Source of the DNA: Actinomycetes bacterium
GTDB taxonomy: Bacteria > Actinomycetota > Acidimicrobiia > Acidimicrobiales > RAAP-2
Assembly: GCA_021806055.1 (NCBI GenBank)
Contig: JAJZYE010000005.1
Span: 1 to 14,060, forward strand
Reading direction: 5' to 3'
Length of the DNA stretch: 14,060 nucleotides
Under the pieces are notes generated by a model. It was given only the letters and a program-made list of their open reading frames with translations. It was not told where the DNA came from and did no database searches. This document shows, piece by piece, positions 6,808 through 13,543 of this stretch (its first letter is position 1; every line of letters starts with the position of its first letter). The translations under genes were made by a program, and so were the position numbers.

Positions 6808-7982
6808 GTCGGCCCTGGACCCACTGGGCGACCTCGGTCGATCTCGACGTCCTGCGGGTACCCGACTCCGACGCCGGCACCGGACTGGTCGGGCGACCGC
6901 TCGGGCGCGCGGTGCGCGGGGGGGACTTCGTCTTCGACCCCTTCGACGCCTACGCGTCAGGACTCGTCTCGAATCCGAATGTGGTGGTCGCCGGAGCCAT
7001 CGGCACGGGAAAGAGCACCGTCGTCAAGATGATGGTGGATCGGGCGCTCGAGCGCGGGCGCCACGTCGTGGTGGTCGACCCGAAGGGTGAGTACGGCGAG
7101 CTGGCGGCTCGTCACGGTCAGCGCTCGTTCGCCCCGGGTCGCGACGGCTGGTGCACGCCGTTTCCCGATGACGATCGCGAGGCGCGGGCCCTGACGGGCG
7201 CCCTGCTCGCGAGTGCGCGCGGTGGTGCACTGAGCAACGAGCACCACTTCGCCCTCGACGTCCTGTGGGAGGCGGTCGCGACACCCCGACCGCGCCGCCT
7301 GCTGGCCGCCCTGCTCGATCGCGCGGGCGGTCACCTCGACGATCGCGGCCCGTCGCCGTTACGGGATCTGGCGATGACGCTGCACCGATTCGTCCACGGC
7401 GATCTCGCCGGCCTCGTGGACGGCGTCGGTGAGCCCCTCTCCTTCGGGGACCGCCTCGTCGTGCTGGACCTCTCGGCGTCGTGGTCGAGCGGAGCGCTGC
7501 CGATCGTGGCGCTGAGTGCCACGGCCGCGGCCCAACGAGTGGCGTCGACGAGCTCGGCGCTGGGGTACCTGGTGCTCGACGAGGCGTGGGCGCTGTTGAG
7601 CGACCCGGGGGCGCTGGCCTGGCTGCGGGGCTCGTGGAAGCTGGCGCGCGCGCGGGGTCTGGCGCACCTGCTCGTCCTGCACCGGTGGAGTGACGTGGCC
7701 GCGGTCGGCGACGAGGGCAGCGCCGGGCGCGCCACGGCCCAGGGTCTGTTGCGCGAGTGCGAGTCGTCGTGGCTGTTTCGCCAGCCCCCCGACGAGGCCG
7801 GCGAGATGGCTCGCGCCCTGGGGCTGGCTGGCGCGGAGACGCACCTCGTCACGTCGCTCGGTCGCGGGTCGGCGCTCGTGCGCTACGGCGCGCACCGGTC
7901 GGTCGTGCGCGTGCGACCGGACGAGCGCGACGTGCGCTTCGTGGACACTGACGCCGCGATGCGCTCCCCCGGGTCGTCGTGA
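6804..7982 (+). CDS. VirB4-like T4SS ATPase (stand-alone ATPase domain)
   Basis: This cytoplasmic AAA+/HerA-FtsK-class ATPase of 392 residues energises T4SS assembly or substrate transfer. It shows Walker A GAIGTGKST (64-72), the VirB4-typical VVVDPKGEY (89-97), Walker B YLVLDEAW (255-262), an HRWSDVAAVGD motif (293-303) and the late LFRQPPDEA (324-332). The lead-in FVFDPFDAYASGLVSNPNVVV (42-62) matches the stand-alone ATPases of SCO6880-type operons. It lacks the N-terminal VirB4 domain, which the preceding gene supplies. The start is GTG at 6804, overlapping the previous stop as GTGA. The end overlaps the next gene the same way, so translation of the three genes is probably coupled. Confidence 0.87.
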   Translation: MSRPWTHWATSVDLDVLRVPDSDAGTGLVGRPLGRAVRGGDFVFDPFDAYASGLVSNPNVVVAGAIGTGKSTVVKMMVDRALERGRHVVVVDPKGEYGELAARHGQRSFAPGRDGWCTPFPDDDREARALTGALLASARGGALSNEHHFALDVLWEAVATPRPRRLLAALLDRAGGHLDDRGPSPLRDLAMTLHRFVHGDLAGLVDGVGEPLSFGDRLVVLDLSASWSSGALPIVALSATAAAQRVASTSSALGYLVLDEAWALLSDPGALAWLRGSWKLARARGLAHLLVLHRWSDVAAVGDEGSAGRATAQGLLRECESSWLFRQPPDEAGEMARALGLAGAETHLVTSLGRGSALVRYGAHRSVVRVRPDERDVRFVDTDAAMRSPGSS

Positions 7983-9124
7983 CATCGGATCGCCCGCCGC
8001 TGGGGCGGCGCACGTGGCGTGGCGTGGCGTGGGGGCCGATGACGCACCTGTCGCCGGCCAGTTCGCTCCTGGTCGTCGGGCCGACGCAGGTGGGCAAGAC
8101 CTCGTCGGTCGTCGTGCCGGCGCTCTTGAACTGGACCGATGCGCTCGTGGTGACCAGTGTCAAGCGCGACGTGGTGGACACGACGTCGCGGTGGCGCTCA
8201 TCCCTGGGTGAGGTGCAGGTGCTCGAGCCGGGGCTGGACGACGGCATGACCTGGGATCCGCTCGAGGGCGTGGCGACGATGCGTCACGCGCTGCGCGTCG
8301 CCGGTGACCTCACGGGGCGCGCGCCGGCGCACGCCGACTCGGAGTTCTGGAACACCCTGGCCGCCAAGCTGCTGGCGGGGATGCTGGTGGTGGCGCGGGA
8401 GCGCTCGCGGAACATCTTCGACGTGGCGGGCGCGATCGAGCGTCGCGACTTTGCCGCGTGGTGCGACGACGCGAGCGTGGCGTCGCGCTCGGTGCGCGAC
8501 TTCCTCGATCACGACGCCAAGACGCTCGACGCGGTCGTGACCACCGTGGAGGCGATGGTGGTGCCTTGGCGCTTCGCGCAGCCCACGGCGCGGGTGCGCC
8601 GCGTGGTGGATGGCCCCAACACGCTCTACCTCTGCAGTCCCCGCGGCGAGCAGCGCCACTACGAGGCGCTCTTCCGCGGTGCTCTGCGCATGGTGCTCGA
8701 GGAGCAGCAGCGTCGGGTGGACGAGGGGCGCGGTCGACGTCTGCTCGTGGTTCTGGACGAGGCGGCGTCCGTGGCCCCTCTCGACGACCTCGACCAGCTG
8801 GCGGCGACCGTGAGCGGGCTGGGGGTGACGCTGGTCACGGTGGTCCAGGACTTCTCCCAACTGGTGGGGCGCTGGGGACCTCGGGCCTCGACGATCGTGA
8901 ACAACCACACGACGCGTCTCGTGATGGCTGGTCTCGCCGACCCCAGTGTGGGTCGCTACCTCCCGGAGATTGTCGCCCCGCGGGGTAGCCGTCCCACGCC
9001 ACCGCTACGCGTGCGACCGCCGGGGACGGCGGTCCTCGTGGCCCGTCATCATCCACTGGTGACCTTGCGCCTGCGGCCGTGGTGGCGAGATCGTCGCCTG
9101 CGCGTGCGCGGCGAGAGATCCTAG
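7979..9124 (+). CDS. VirD4/TraG-like coupling ATPase without transmembrane helices
   Basis: This T4SS coupling ATPase of 381 residues recruits substrates (a relaxase-DNA complex or protein effectors) to the channel. Motifs are Walker A GPTQVGKTS (34-42), VVTSVKRDVVD (57-67), WDPLEG (92-97), HADSEFWN (118-125), Walker B LLVVLDEAA (255-263) and the TraG signature VVQDFSQLVGRWG (288-300) with IVNNHTTRLVMAG (306-318). Classical VirD4 proteins begin with two transmembrane helices. This one starts only about 30 residues before Walker A with no hydrophobic segment, and it lacks an obvious all-alpha domain insertion beyond the short region 145-205. The start is GTG at 7979, overlapping the previous stop as GTGA. 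It closes the operon; the next promoter begins 2 nt after its stop. Confidence 0.9.
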   Translation: MTSDRPPLGRRTWRGVAWGPMTHLSPASSLLVVGPTQVGKTSSVVVPALLNWTDALVVTSVKRDVVDTTSRWRSSLGEVQVLEPGLDDGMTWDPLEGVATMRHALRVAGDLTGRAPAHADSEFWNTLAAKLLAGMLVVARERSRNIFDVAGAIERRDFAAWCDDASVASRSVRDFLDHDAKTLDAVVTTVEAMVVPWRFAQPTARVRRVVDGPNTLYLCSPRGEQRHYEALFRGALRMVLEEQQRRVDEGRGRRLLVVLDEAASVAPLDDLDQLAATVSGLGVTLVTVVQDFSQLVGRWGPRASTIVNNHTTRLVMAGLADPSVGRYLPEIVAPRGSRPTPPLRVRPPGTAVLVARHHPLVTLRLRPWWRDRRLRVRGERS

Positions 9125-9125
9125 G

Positions 9126-9131
9126 TACGAT
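9126..9131 (+). promoter_or_regulatory. -10 box of a leaderless promoter for the ROK-family kinase
   Basis: TACGAT is followed by six bases (tcccgg) and the ATG at 9138. The box begins 2 nt after the stop codon of the coupling-ATPase gene, so the kinase can be transcribed independently of the secretion operon. No Shine-Dalgarno sequence is present. Confidence 0.6.
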
Positions 9132-9137
9132 TCCCGG

Positions 9138-9920
9138 ATGGCCTCGTCGCGACCGTTCCCGCCCGAGGTTGTCTACGGTGTGGACATCGGCGCGACCAAC
9201 ATCAAGTACTGCCACGTCGGCCCCGACGGCACGCTCCTCGAGACGCTGCGCCGGCGCACGACGCCGTACCCGTGTACCCCTGAGCGCCTCGTCACGACGC
9301 TGGTCGGGCGTATCCGCCGCTGTGGCACCACGCGGGTGGGCGTGGGCTTTCCGGGCGAGTTCGCCGACGGCCACGTGGTGCGCCCGGGCAACCTCTCTCG
9401 TCCGGGTGGCCCGGGCACGCCGGTCGATCCAGACCTGGACCATCGCTGGCGCGGCTTCGACTTGCAGGGGACACTGCGCGCGCACACCAGCCGTGACGTG
9501 CGGGTGGTCAATGACGCCACGCTGGCCGCGATCGGCGCGAGCCTCGGCCACGGCGTCGAGCTGGTGTTCACGTTGGGGACCGGGTTCGGATTGGCCAAGC
9601 TGGACGACGGCCAGCCCGTGCGCGTCCGCGACGTGGGCCAGGAGGTGTTCCGCGACGAGCGGACCTACGACCAGGCTCTCGGCGAGCAGTCGCGCGCCCA
9701 GGACGAAGCGGCGTGGCGTGAGCTGCTCGAGCGGGCCCTCGCGGGCTTCGTTGAGGAGTTCGGCGCCGACACCGTGCACCTGGCTGGTGGCAACGCGCGA
9801 CGCGTCACGTCGGAGATGTTCGCCAGTCTCCCCTGTCCGGTCATCGTCAACGGTAACGAGTCCTCGATGACCGGGGCAGCCCGCCTCTTCTATCCGTTGG
9901 GCACCCTTCCTCAACCTTGA
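9138..9920 (+). CDS. ROK-family kinase, polyphosphate-glucokinase-like
   Basis: This 260-residue sugar-kinase-fold (ASKHA) protein has the length of PpgK, which phosphorylates glucose using polyphosphate or ATP. Visible motifs are phosphate-1 DIGATNIK (16-23), the VGFPG loop (69-73), catalytic-base VVND (123-126, D126), phosphate-2 TLGTGFG (145-151) and the adenosine-site-like LAGGN (215-219). It has no ROK zinc-binding cysteine cluster, as is also true of PpgK. Oddly, the usual sugar-contacting E-x-GH-x-E stretch after the phosphate-2 loop is replaced by DVGQEVF (165-171), so glucose may not be the substrate. The region LGEQSRAQDEAAW (181-193) resembles PpgK's downstream helix. It has its own leaderless start, and its stop overlaps the convergent M20 gene by 10 nt inside a hairpin. 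Confidence 0.8.
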   Translation: MASSRPFPPEVVYGVDIGATNIKYCHVGPDGTLLETLRRRTTPYPCTPERLVTTLVGRIRRCGTTRVGVGFPGEFADGHVVRPGNLSRPGGPGTPVDPDLDHRWRGFDLQGTLRAHTSRDVRVVNDATLAAIGASLGHGVELVFTLGTGFGLAKLDDGQPVRVRDVGQEVFRDERTYDQALGEQSRAQDEAAWRELLERALAGFVEEFGADTVHLAGGNARRVTSEMFASLPCPVIVNGNESSMTGAARLFYPLGTLPQP

Positions 9921-9928
9921 GGGTGCTC
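9899..9928. terminator. Candidate bidirectional terminator hairpin at convergent gene ends
   Basis: GCACCCT (9901-9907) pairs perfectly with AGGGTGC (9920-9926), and the stem extends by a G-U and a G-C pair to 9899-9928. A tighter alternative is CCTCAA / TTGAGG (9909-9914 and 9917-9922). The stem spans both overlapping stop codons and could act on both strands. There is no T-tract, so terminator function is inferred. Confidence 0.45.
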
Positions 9929-11110
9929 GTGGGCCAGTTCCACGGCGCTCGTGGCGAGAACCTCAGCGGCCACGCGGCACGCCTCGTCGTCGACGGCGAA
10001 GTCCGGTCCGTGATGCATTCCACTGCTGCCGTCGGCCAGTGCCCCGCCGACGAAGAGGTAGCAGCCCGCCACGCGTCCCAGCAGCTCGGCCACGTCGTCG
10101 CTCGGCGCGACGGGAGGTGTGACGAGTACCGCGTCATGACCGACGAGCCGCGCGGCGACGTCGAGGACACGGGCGACCACGGCGGTGTCGTTGACGACCG
10201 CGGGTGCGCTCTCGCCGAGCTCGAACGAGGCGGCGACGCCGAAGGCGGACTCCACCTCGGCGACGAGGCGTCTCAGCCGCTCGAGGGCGACGTCGAGGTG
10301 ATCGGGCGTGAAGGTACGAAGTGTGCCCAGCGCGGTCGCCACGCGCGGAACGACGTTGTTCGCGGTGCCAGCCCGCACCACACCCGCCGAGCAGGCGCAG
10401 TCGGTTCCCTCGAAGGAGAGGCCCGCCACGACCTCACCGAGGCGCGGGACCAGGTGGCTCAGCGCGAGCACGACGTTGCCCTCGACCTGGGCCATCGCGC
10501 CGTGCCCGCCTCGTCCGGTGAGGTGAACGGTGATGGCGTTCGCGGCGCTCATGAGCGTGCCGGGCCGCGTCGCGACGAGACCGACGGGCGCGAGCGACGT
10601 GACGTGAGCGCCGAGGATGACGTCCGCCGGGTGATCGATCAGGAGCCCGCCGTCGATCATCGCGCGGGCGCCACCGAGGGCTTCTTCAGCCGGTTGGAAG
10701 ACCAGGGTGTACTCGCCGGCCAACGCGTCGCGCCGTTGGGCCAGGAGGTCGGCGACGGCGAGTAGTGCCGCGGTGTGCACGTCGTGGCCGCACGCGTGCA
10801 TGACGCCGTCGTGACGCGAGGCGTGGGGCCCGGGACGCTCCTCGTGCACGGGCAGCGCGTCGATGTCGGCGCGCAGCATCACGCGTCGCCCCGGCTGGGC
10901 CCCGCGCAGCGTGGCGACGGCGCCCGTCTCCGTGGGACAGGGGGCGAGCTCCCACCCCAGGGTGACGAGGCGCTCGCGGATCACCGCCGTCGTGCGGTGT
11001 TCGTGGAAGGAGAGCTCGGGGTAGGCGTGAAGGTCGTGGCGCAGATCCATCATCGGGTCGCGCGCGCGCCGCCATAACTGCGCCAGGGAGTCGGCGAACG
11101 TGTCGTCCAT
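9911..11110 (-). CDS. M20-family amidohydrolase (HipO/AbgB-like peptidase)
   Basis: This metal-dependent amidohydrolase of 399 residues, normal for the M20D subfamily, cleaves N-acyl or aminoacyl amide bonds (N-acyl amino acids, hippurate, N-acetyl-diaminopimelate or indole-acetyl amino acids). Visible motifs are RHDLHAYPELSF (24-35), MLRADIDALP (78-87), the metal ligands in MHACGHDVHTA (104-114), QPAEEA (139-144), GAHV (167-170), the dimerisation-domain GRGGHGA (199-205) and the final MHHGPDF (365-371). All expected metal ligands are present. The ATG at 11110 follows a TACCAT box by six bases. The frame stays open further upstream through the tRNA gene, which cannot be coding. The exact substrate cannot be told from sequence. 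Confidence 0.93.
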   Translation of the reverse strand: MDDTFADSLAQLWRRARDPMMDLRHDLHAYPELSFHEHRTTAVIRERLVTLGWELAPCPTETGAVATLRGAQPGRRVMLRADIDALPVHEERPGPHASRHDGVMHACGHDVHTAALLAVADLLAQRRDALAGEYTLVFQPAEEALGGARAMIDGGLLIDHPADVILGAHVTSLAPVGLVATRPGTLMSAANAITVHLTGRGGHGAMAQVEGNVVLALSHLVPRLGEVVAGLSFEGTDCACSAGVVRAGTANNVVPRVATALGTLRTFTPDHLDVALERLRRLVAEVESAFGVAASFELGESAPAVVNDTAVVARVLDVAARLVGHDAVLVTPPVAPSDDVAELLGRVAGCYLFVGGALADGSSGMHHGPDFAVDDEACRVAAEVLATSAVELAHEHPQG

Positions 11111-11116
11111 CACCGC

Positions 11117-11122
11117 ATGGTA
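11117..11122 (-). promoter_or_regulatory. -10 box of a leaderless promoter for the M20 amidohydrolase
   Basis: On the minus strand TACCAT is followed by six bases (gcggtg) and the ATG. Spacing matches the boxes of serS, the ABC ATPase and the ROK-family kinase. No Shine-Dalgarno sequence is present. Confidence 0.6.
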
Positions 11123-11179
11123 GCGATCCGTCCCGGGGTGCGGTGGCTTGACCCGAGACGCGTCCCGGCCGCCAGGCAC

Positions 11180-11185
11180 TACGAT
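11180..11185 (+). promoter_or_regulatory. Candidate -10 box for tRNA-Arg
   Basis: TACGAT lies 18 nt before the mature tRNA 5' end, a suitable distance for a short precursor leader. A TTGACC at 11148-11153 is 26 nt upstream, too far for a normal -35 partner. Confidence 0.4.
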
Positions 11186-11203
11186 GGGGGACCGAGTATC
11201 ACT

Positions 11204-11280
11204 GCGGCTGTAGCTCAGCGGATTAGAGCATCGGTCTACGGAACCGAGGGTCGGGGGTTCGAATCCCTCCAGCCGCACCA
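11204..11280 (+). tRNA. tRNA-Arg (anticodon ACG)
   Basis: A complete 77-nt cloverleaf with encoded CCA (11278-11280). The acceptor GCGGCTG pairs with CAGCCGC, the D stem is GCTC/GAGC, the anticodon stem TCGGT/ACCGA encloses the loop CTACGGA with anticodon ACG at 11238-11240, and the T stem GGGGG/CCCTC encloses TTCGAAT. A34 is expected to be deaminated to inosine by TadA, so that the tRNA reads CGU, CGC and CGA. The gene marks a sharp boundary: compact housekeeping genes to the left and sparse sequence with a transposase to the right. That fits the known use of tRNA 3' ends as integration sites. Confidence 0.98.
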
Positions 11281-12104
11281 AGGACTGTCCATACGTCGAC
11301 GGAGCCCGTGTGCGAAAGTGGCCGGACGTCCCCCCTGCCAAAGCGCCGATTATCGAGCTTGAGACGTTGGGGCATCGCGACAGTGGTCGACGTAGCCCCT
11401 TAATGACATCCTGCTCACTCGGCAAACAATTGCGACTATGCCGAGAGCCATCCATCCGGCAACGGCCGCGATTGTGTCAGGCGCCGCCCAAGCCGGTGAC
11501 GGTGCCGTCAGATCTGAGAGGGCGCGTGCGGACGCGGCGCGGGTCGCCAGGGCGAGGGAGAACTCGAGGGCTGTGGGAGGATCCACGTCGAGGATCTAGC
11601 GCCACGGTGTGGCGAAGCTCGGCCCACCAGATTCCCTTCGGCTGCGTCGTCTCGTCGCCGGCCAGGGTGGTGAGCATCACATCGGCGCACGTGCACCAGA
11701 GAGAAGCCAACGAGGTCGCGTGCGGATACGGCTGTCGAGGGCTAGGTGAAGACGCTCGACAGTGGAGGTGGAAATCGCGAAGTGACTTCCAAAGGCTCGG
11801 GTCGCTCTTGACCCCTGACGTATGTCCATTTCTCTCAACGTGATCGAGCCGCGGTGGCTCAGGAAACTCCGCGGCCCTGCTCCGGCGTCGCGTCGGAACT
11901 CCCCGCCTGGGCTCTGGAACGTGGCGTCCCGACACTCTCGGAGGGAGAAAGCGCAGCAAGCCTGCTGACGCAGTAGCCATCGTTCACCGAGCTGACCAAG
12001 GTTCGCCGGTGAGCGGCAGTCTTCATACGTTCGTCACGCAGACGAGCGCCCGCGGCGGTACTCTCACGTTGAGTGGTGATCAGTCGGGTCATGGGGAAGG
12101 CTGT
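11281..12104. other. Gene-poor stretch downstream of tRNA-Arg
   Basis: I recognise no gene here. Open frames exist on both strands, but none shows a known family, a good ribosome-binding site and consistent codon use together. The most coding-like is a minus-strand frame at 11350-11586 (78 codons, GTG start). Its first half has strongly GC-rich third positions (DPPTALEFSLALATRAASAR) and it has a hydrophobic segment (DTIAAVAGWMALGIVAIV). An overlapping minus-strand frame between about 11600 and 11700 reads ADVMLTTLAGDETTQPKGIW. These may be pieces of decayed genes. Base composition looks less GC-extreme than to the left of the tRNA. No copy of the tRNA 3' end is seen. Confidence 0.5.
12093..12100 (+). 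promoter_or_regulatory. Shine-Dalgarno sequence of the Asp-box protein gene
   Basis: GGGGAAGG lies four bases before the ATG at 12105. This decides that start over an in-frame GTG at 12009, which would place 32 residues in front of the signal peptide. Confidence 0.6.
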
Positions 12105-12716
12105 ATGCGAAGTGTCCGTTCTGCCGCCGGCGTGGCCCTCGCGTTCGCCGTGTTCTCGGTCACAGCCGCGGGTGCCGCGTCCTCGCCGTATCCGGCGACG
12201 CTGACAATGCAGCACGGACTCACCTTTTCGGCCACGGGCCACGCGCTGCGTTGGGGAACCAGGCTCACCGCCGCGCAGGCCCGTTGGGTGACCATCAGGT
12301 CATCGGGAACCACTTACCGGTGGGGCGTATGGCAGGAAGACGGGGTGGCGGGGCAGTTCCCGGTGCGTAGCACCGACGGCGGAGCTCACTGGATGGCCGC
12401 GGGGCCGCAACTCGCCTCCGACTGGGCGGGTGGGTCGCTCTACTACGTCACCAAAGTGATCGGGGAGGGTCCGTCCGCCGTCGCCATGGTCAGCAACTCC
12501 ATCATCGACGTGACGACCGACGCCGGACGTCAGTGGTACCAGTACCTTCACGCTGCCGATAACTGGTCAGTCACCGCCCACGCGGTGAGTGGTGGCGGCA
12601 TGGGCCTGCGTATCGGTCCAGCCAGCTATGCCACGTTGCCGAAAGCAAGCTACGCCGTCTACGTCTTGAATGTCGCTCACCATCAATGGCACCGGACGGG
12701 CCAGTCGCTTCGCTAG
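12105..12716 (+). CDS. Secreted protein with two Asp-box (BNR-like) motifs
   Basis: I do not recognise a named family. The 203-residue product begins with a signal peptide: MRSVR, a hydrophobic core GVALAFAVFSVTAAG (9-23) and a likely cleavage after AGA (23-25). The mature part is rich in tryptophan and tyrosine. It carries two Asp-box motifs, STDGGAHW (89-96) and TTDAGRQW (137-144), spaced 48 residues apart. Asp-boxes sit in the beta-hairpin turns of sialidase-type and photosynthesis-assembly (YCF48-type) propellers. Two repeats in about 180 residues are too few for a closed propeller, so this may be a partial or oligomerising propeller, or another exported beta-sandwich. It stands alone, with no neighbours that indicate a role. 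The start is set by GGGGAAGG four bases upstream. Confidence 0.75.
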   Translation: MRSVRSAAGVALAFAVFSVTAAGAASSPYPATLTMQHGLTFSATGHALRWGTRLTAAQARWVTIRSSGTTYRWGVWQEDGVAGQFPVRSTDGGAHWMAAGPQLASDWAGGSLYYVTKVIGEGPSAVAMVSNSIIDVTTDAGRQWYQYLHAADNWSVTAHAVSGGGMGLRIGPASYATLPKASYAVYVLNVAHHQWHRTGQSLR

Positions 12717-12967
12717 GGCCGGACTCTTCGCCCACCGAGTGCGCCGACGGAACGAGTCCTGGGCAGGGCTTCGAGTCGCGCGAGTCAGCTTTCTCGGTGT
12801 AGCGAGTGAGAAATCACGAGGTCGCCTCGCCAGTGACCACGTCCCGTATGGACGGTCACGTATGTACAGGTTTCACCAGTGCGATGAGTAGCGACATCGT
12901 TGATGGTCTCTGGTGGGCGGTCGGACGCTTCAGACGGGTCGCCGGTCATGTCGTTCGCCGTCGATCT

Positions 12968-13000
12968 CGTGCTCGATGAGCACCTCGCGCATCGAGCACG
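12968..13000. repeat. Inverted repeat with 11-bp stem and a competing inner hairpin
   Basis: CGTGCTCGATG (12968-12978) pairs perfectly with CATCGAGCACG (12990-13000) around an 11-nt loop. The left arm can instead fold locally as GTGCTC-GAT-GAGCAC (12969-12983), so the two structures exclude each other. No T-tract follows. It could be a terminator, an attenuator-like element or chance. Confidence 0.55.
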
Positions 13001-13543
13001 GTAGCGCCCTTCTCGTCGCGACGGATCCGCTGACGACGTGGTCGTCCCGGACTCGTGGCGCGAGGGCCCGAACGCCTCGGTCGACGTCGCGGAGGTTCCT
13101 ATCGAATGGTCGTGCGCGGCGACGTTGCGGCACCATCACGGACGCGGCCCCAGCCGACCTTGCGGTCGTTGAGACTCGTCGCCGTCCTCGTCCTCGGGAC
13201 GGTGACTCGTCATCTCGGTGGACGTCGTCGTGGACGATGCACGCGTCGCGAGTGTCGTGCCCTCGATCCGGAGGCTCACCGAGGATGGAGGGACGCGTGG
13301 CTATCACCGCCCAGGGCGCGGTCGACCTGACGCTTACGGGGGGACAGGTCGCGTGACCGAACTCCTCTGCCGGGAGTCTGTTTTACTACTCCAGCGATCG
13401 TCAACTGTGCCGTTCGCTCACTCGAGTGACCGACGCCGACCCGTCGTGGTCTGGTTGCGTCTCTCCAGTCTCAGTTCTGGGCGGTCCAGGTCTCGGGCAT
13501 GCTGCAGACCGCGCACCAGTCCCCGGCGCGATCCCATCGGAGG

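Noticed and set aside
11148..11185. TTGACC as -35 partner of the TACGAT box before the tRNA
   Set aside because: The spacing is 26 nt, outside the usual 16-19 nt, so only the -10 box is offered.
11111..11455. N-terminal extension of the M20 hydrolase through the tRNA gene
   Set aside because: The open frame crosses the tRNA-Arg gene on the opposite strand. The ATG at 11110 has a well-placed -10 box and starts right before the conserved domain.
12009..12104. Longer start for the Asp-box protein at GTG 12009
   Set aside because: It would put 32 polar residues ahead of a good signal peptide. The ATG at 12105 has GGGGAAGG four bases upstream.
13418..13429. 12-bp palindrome TCACTCGAGTGA as an operator
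   Set aside because: It is short, single-copy as far as I can see, and not next to a start codon. Chance is a sufficient explanation.
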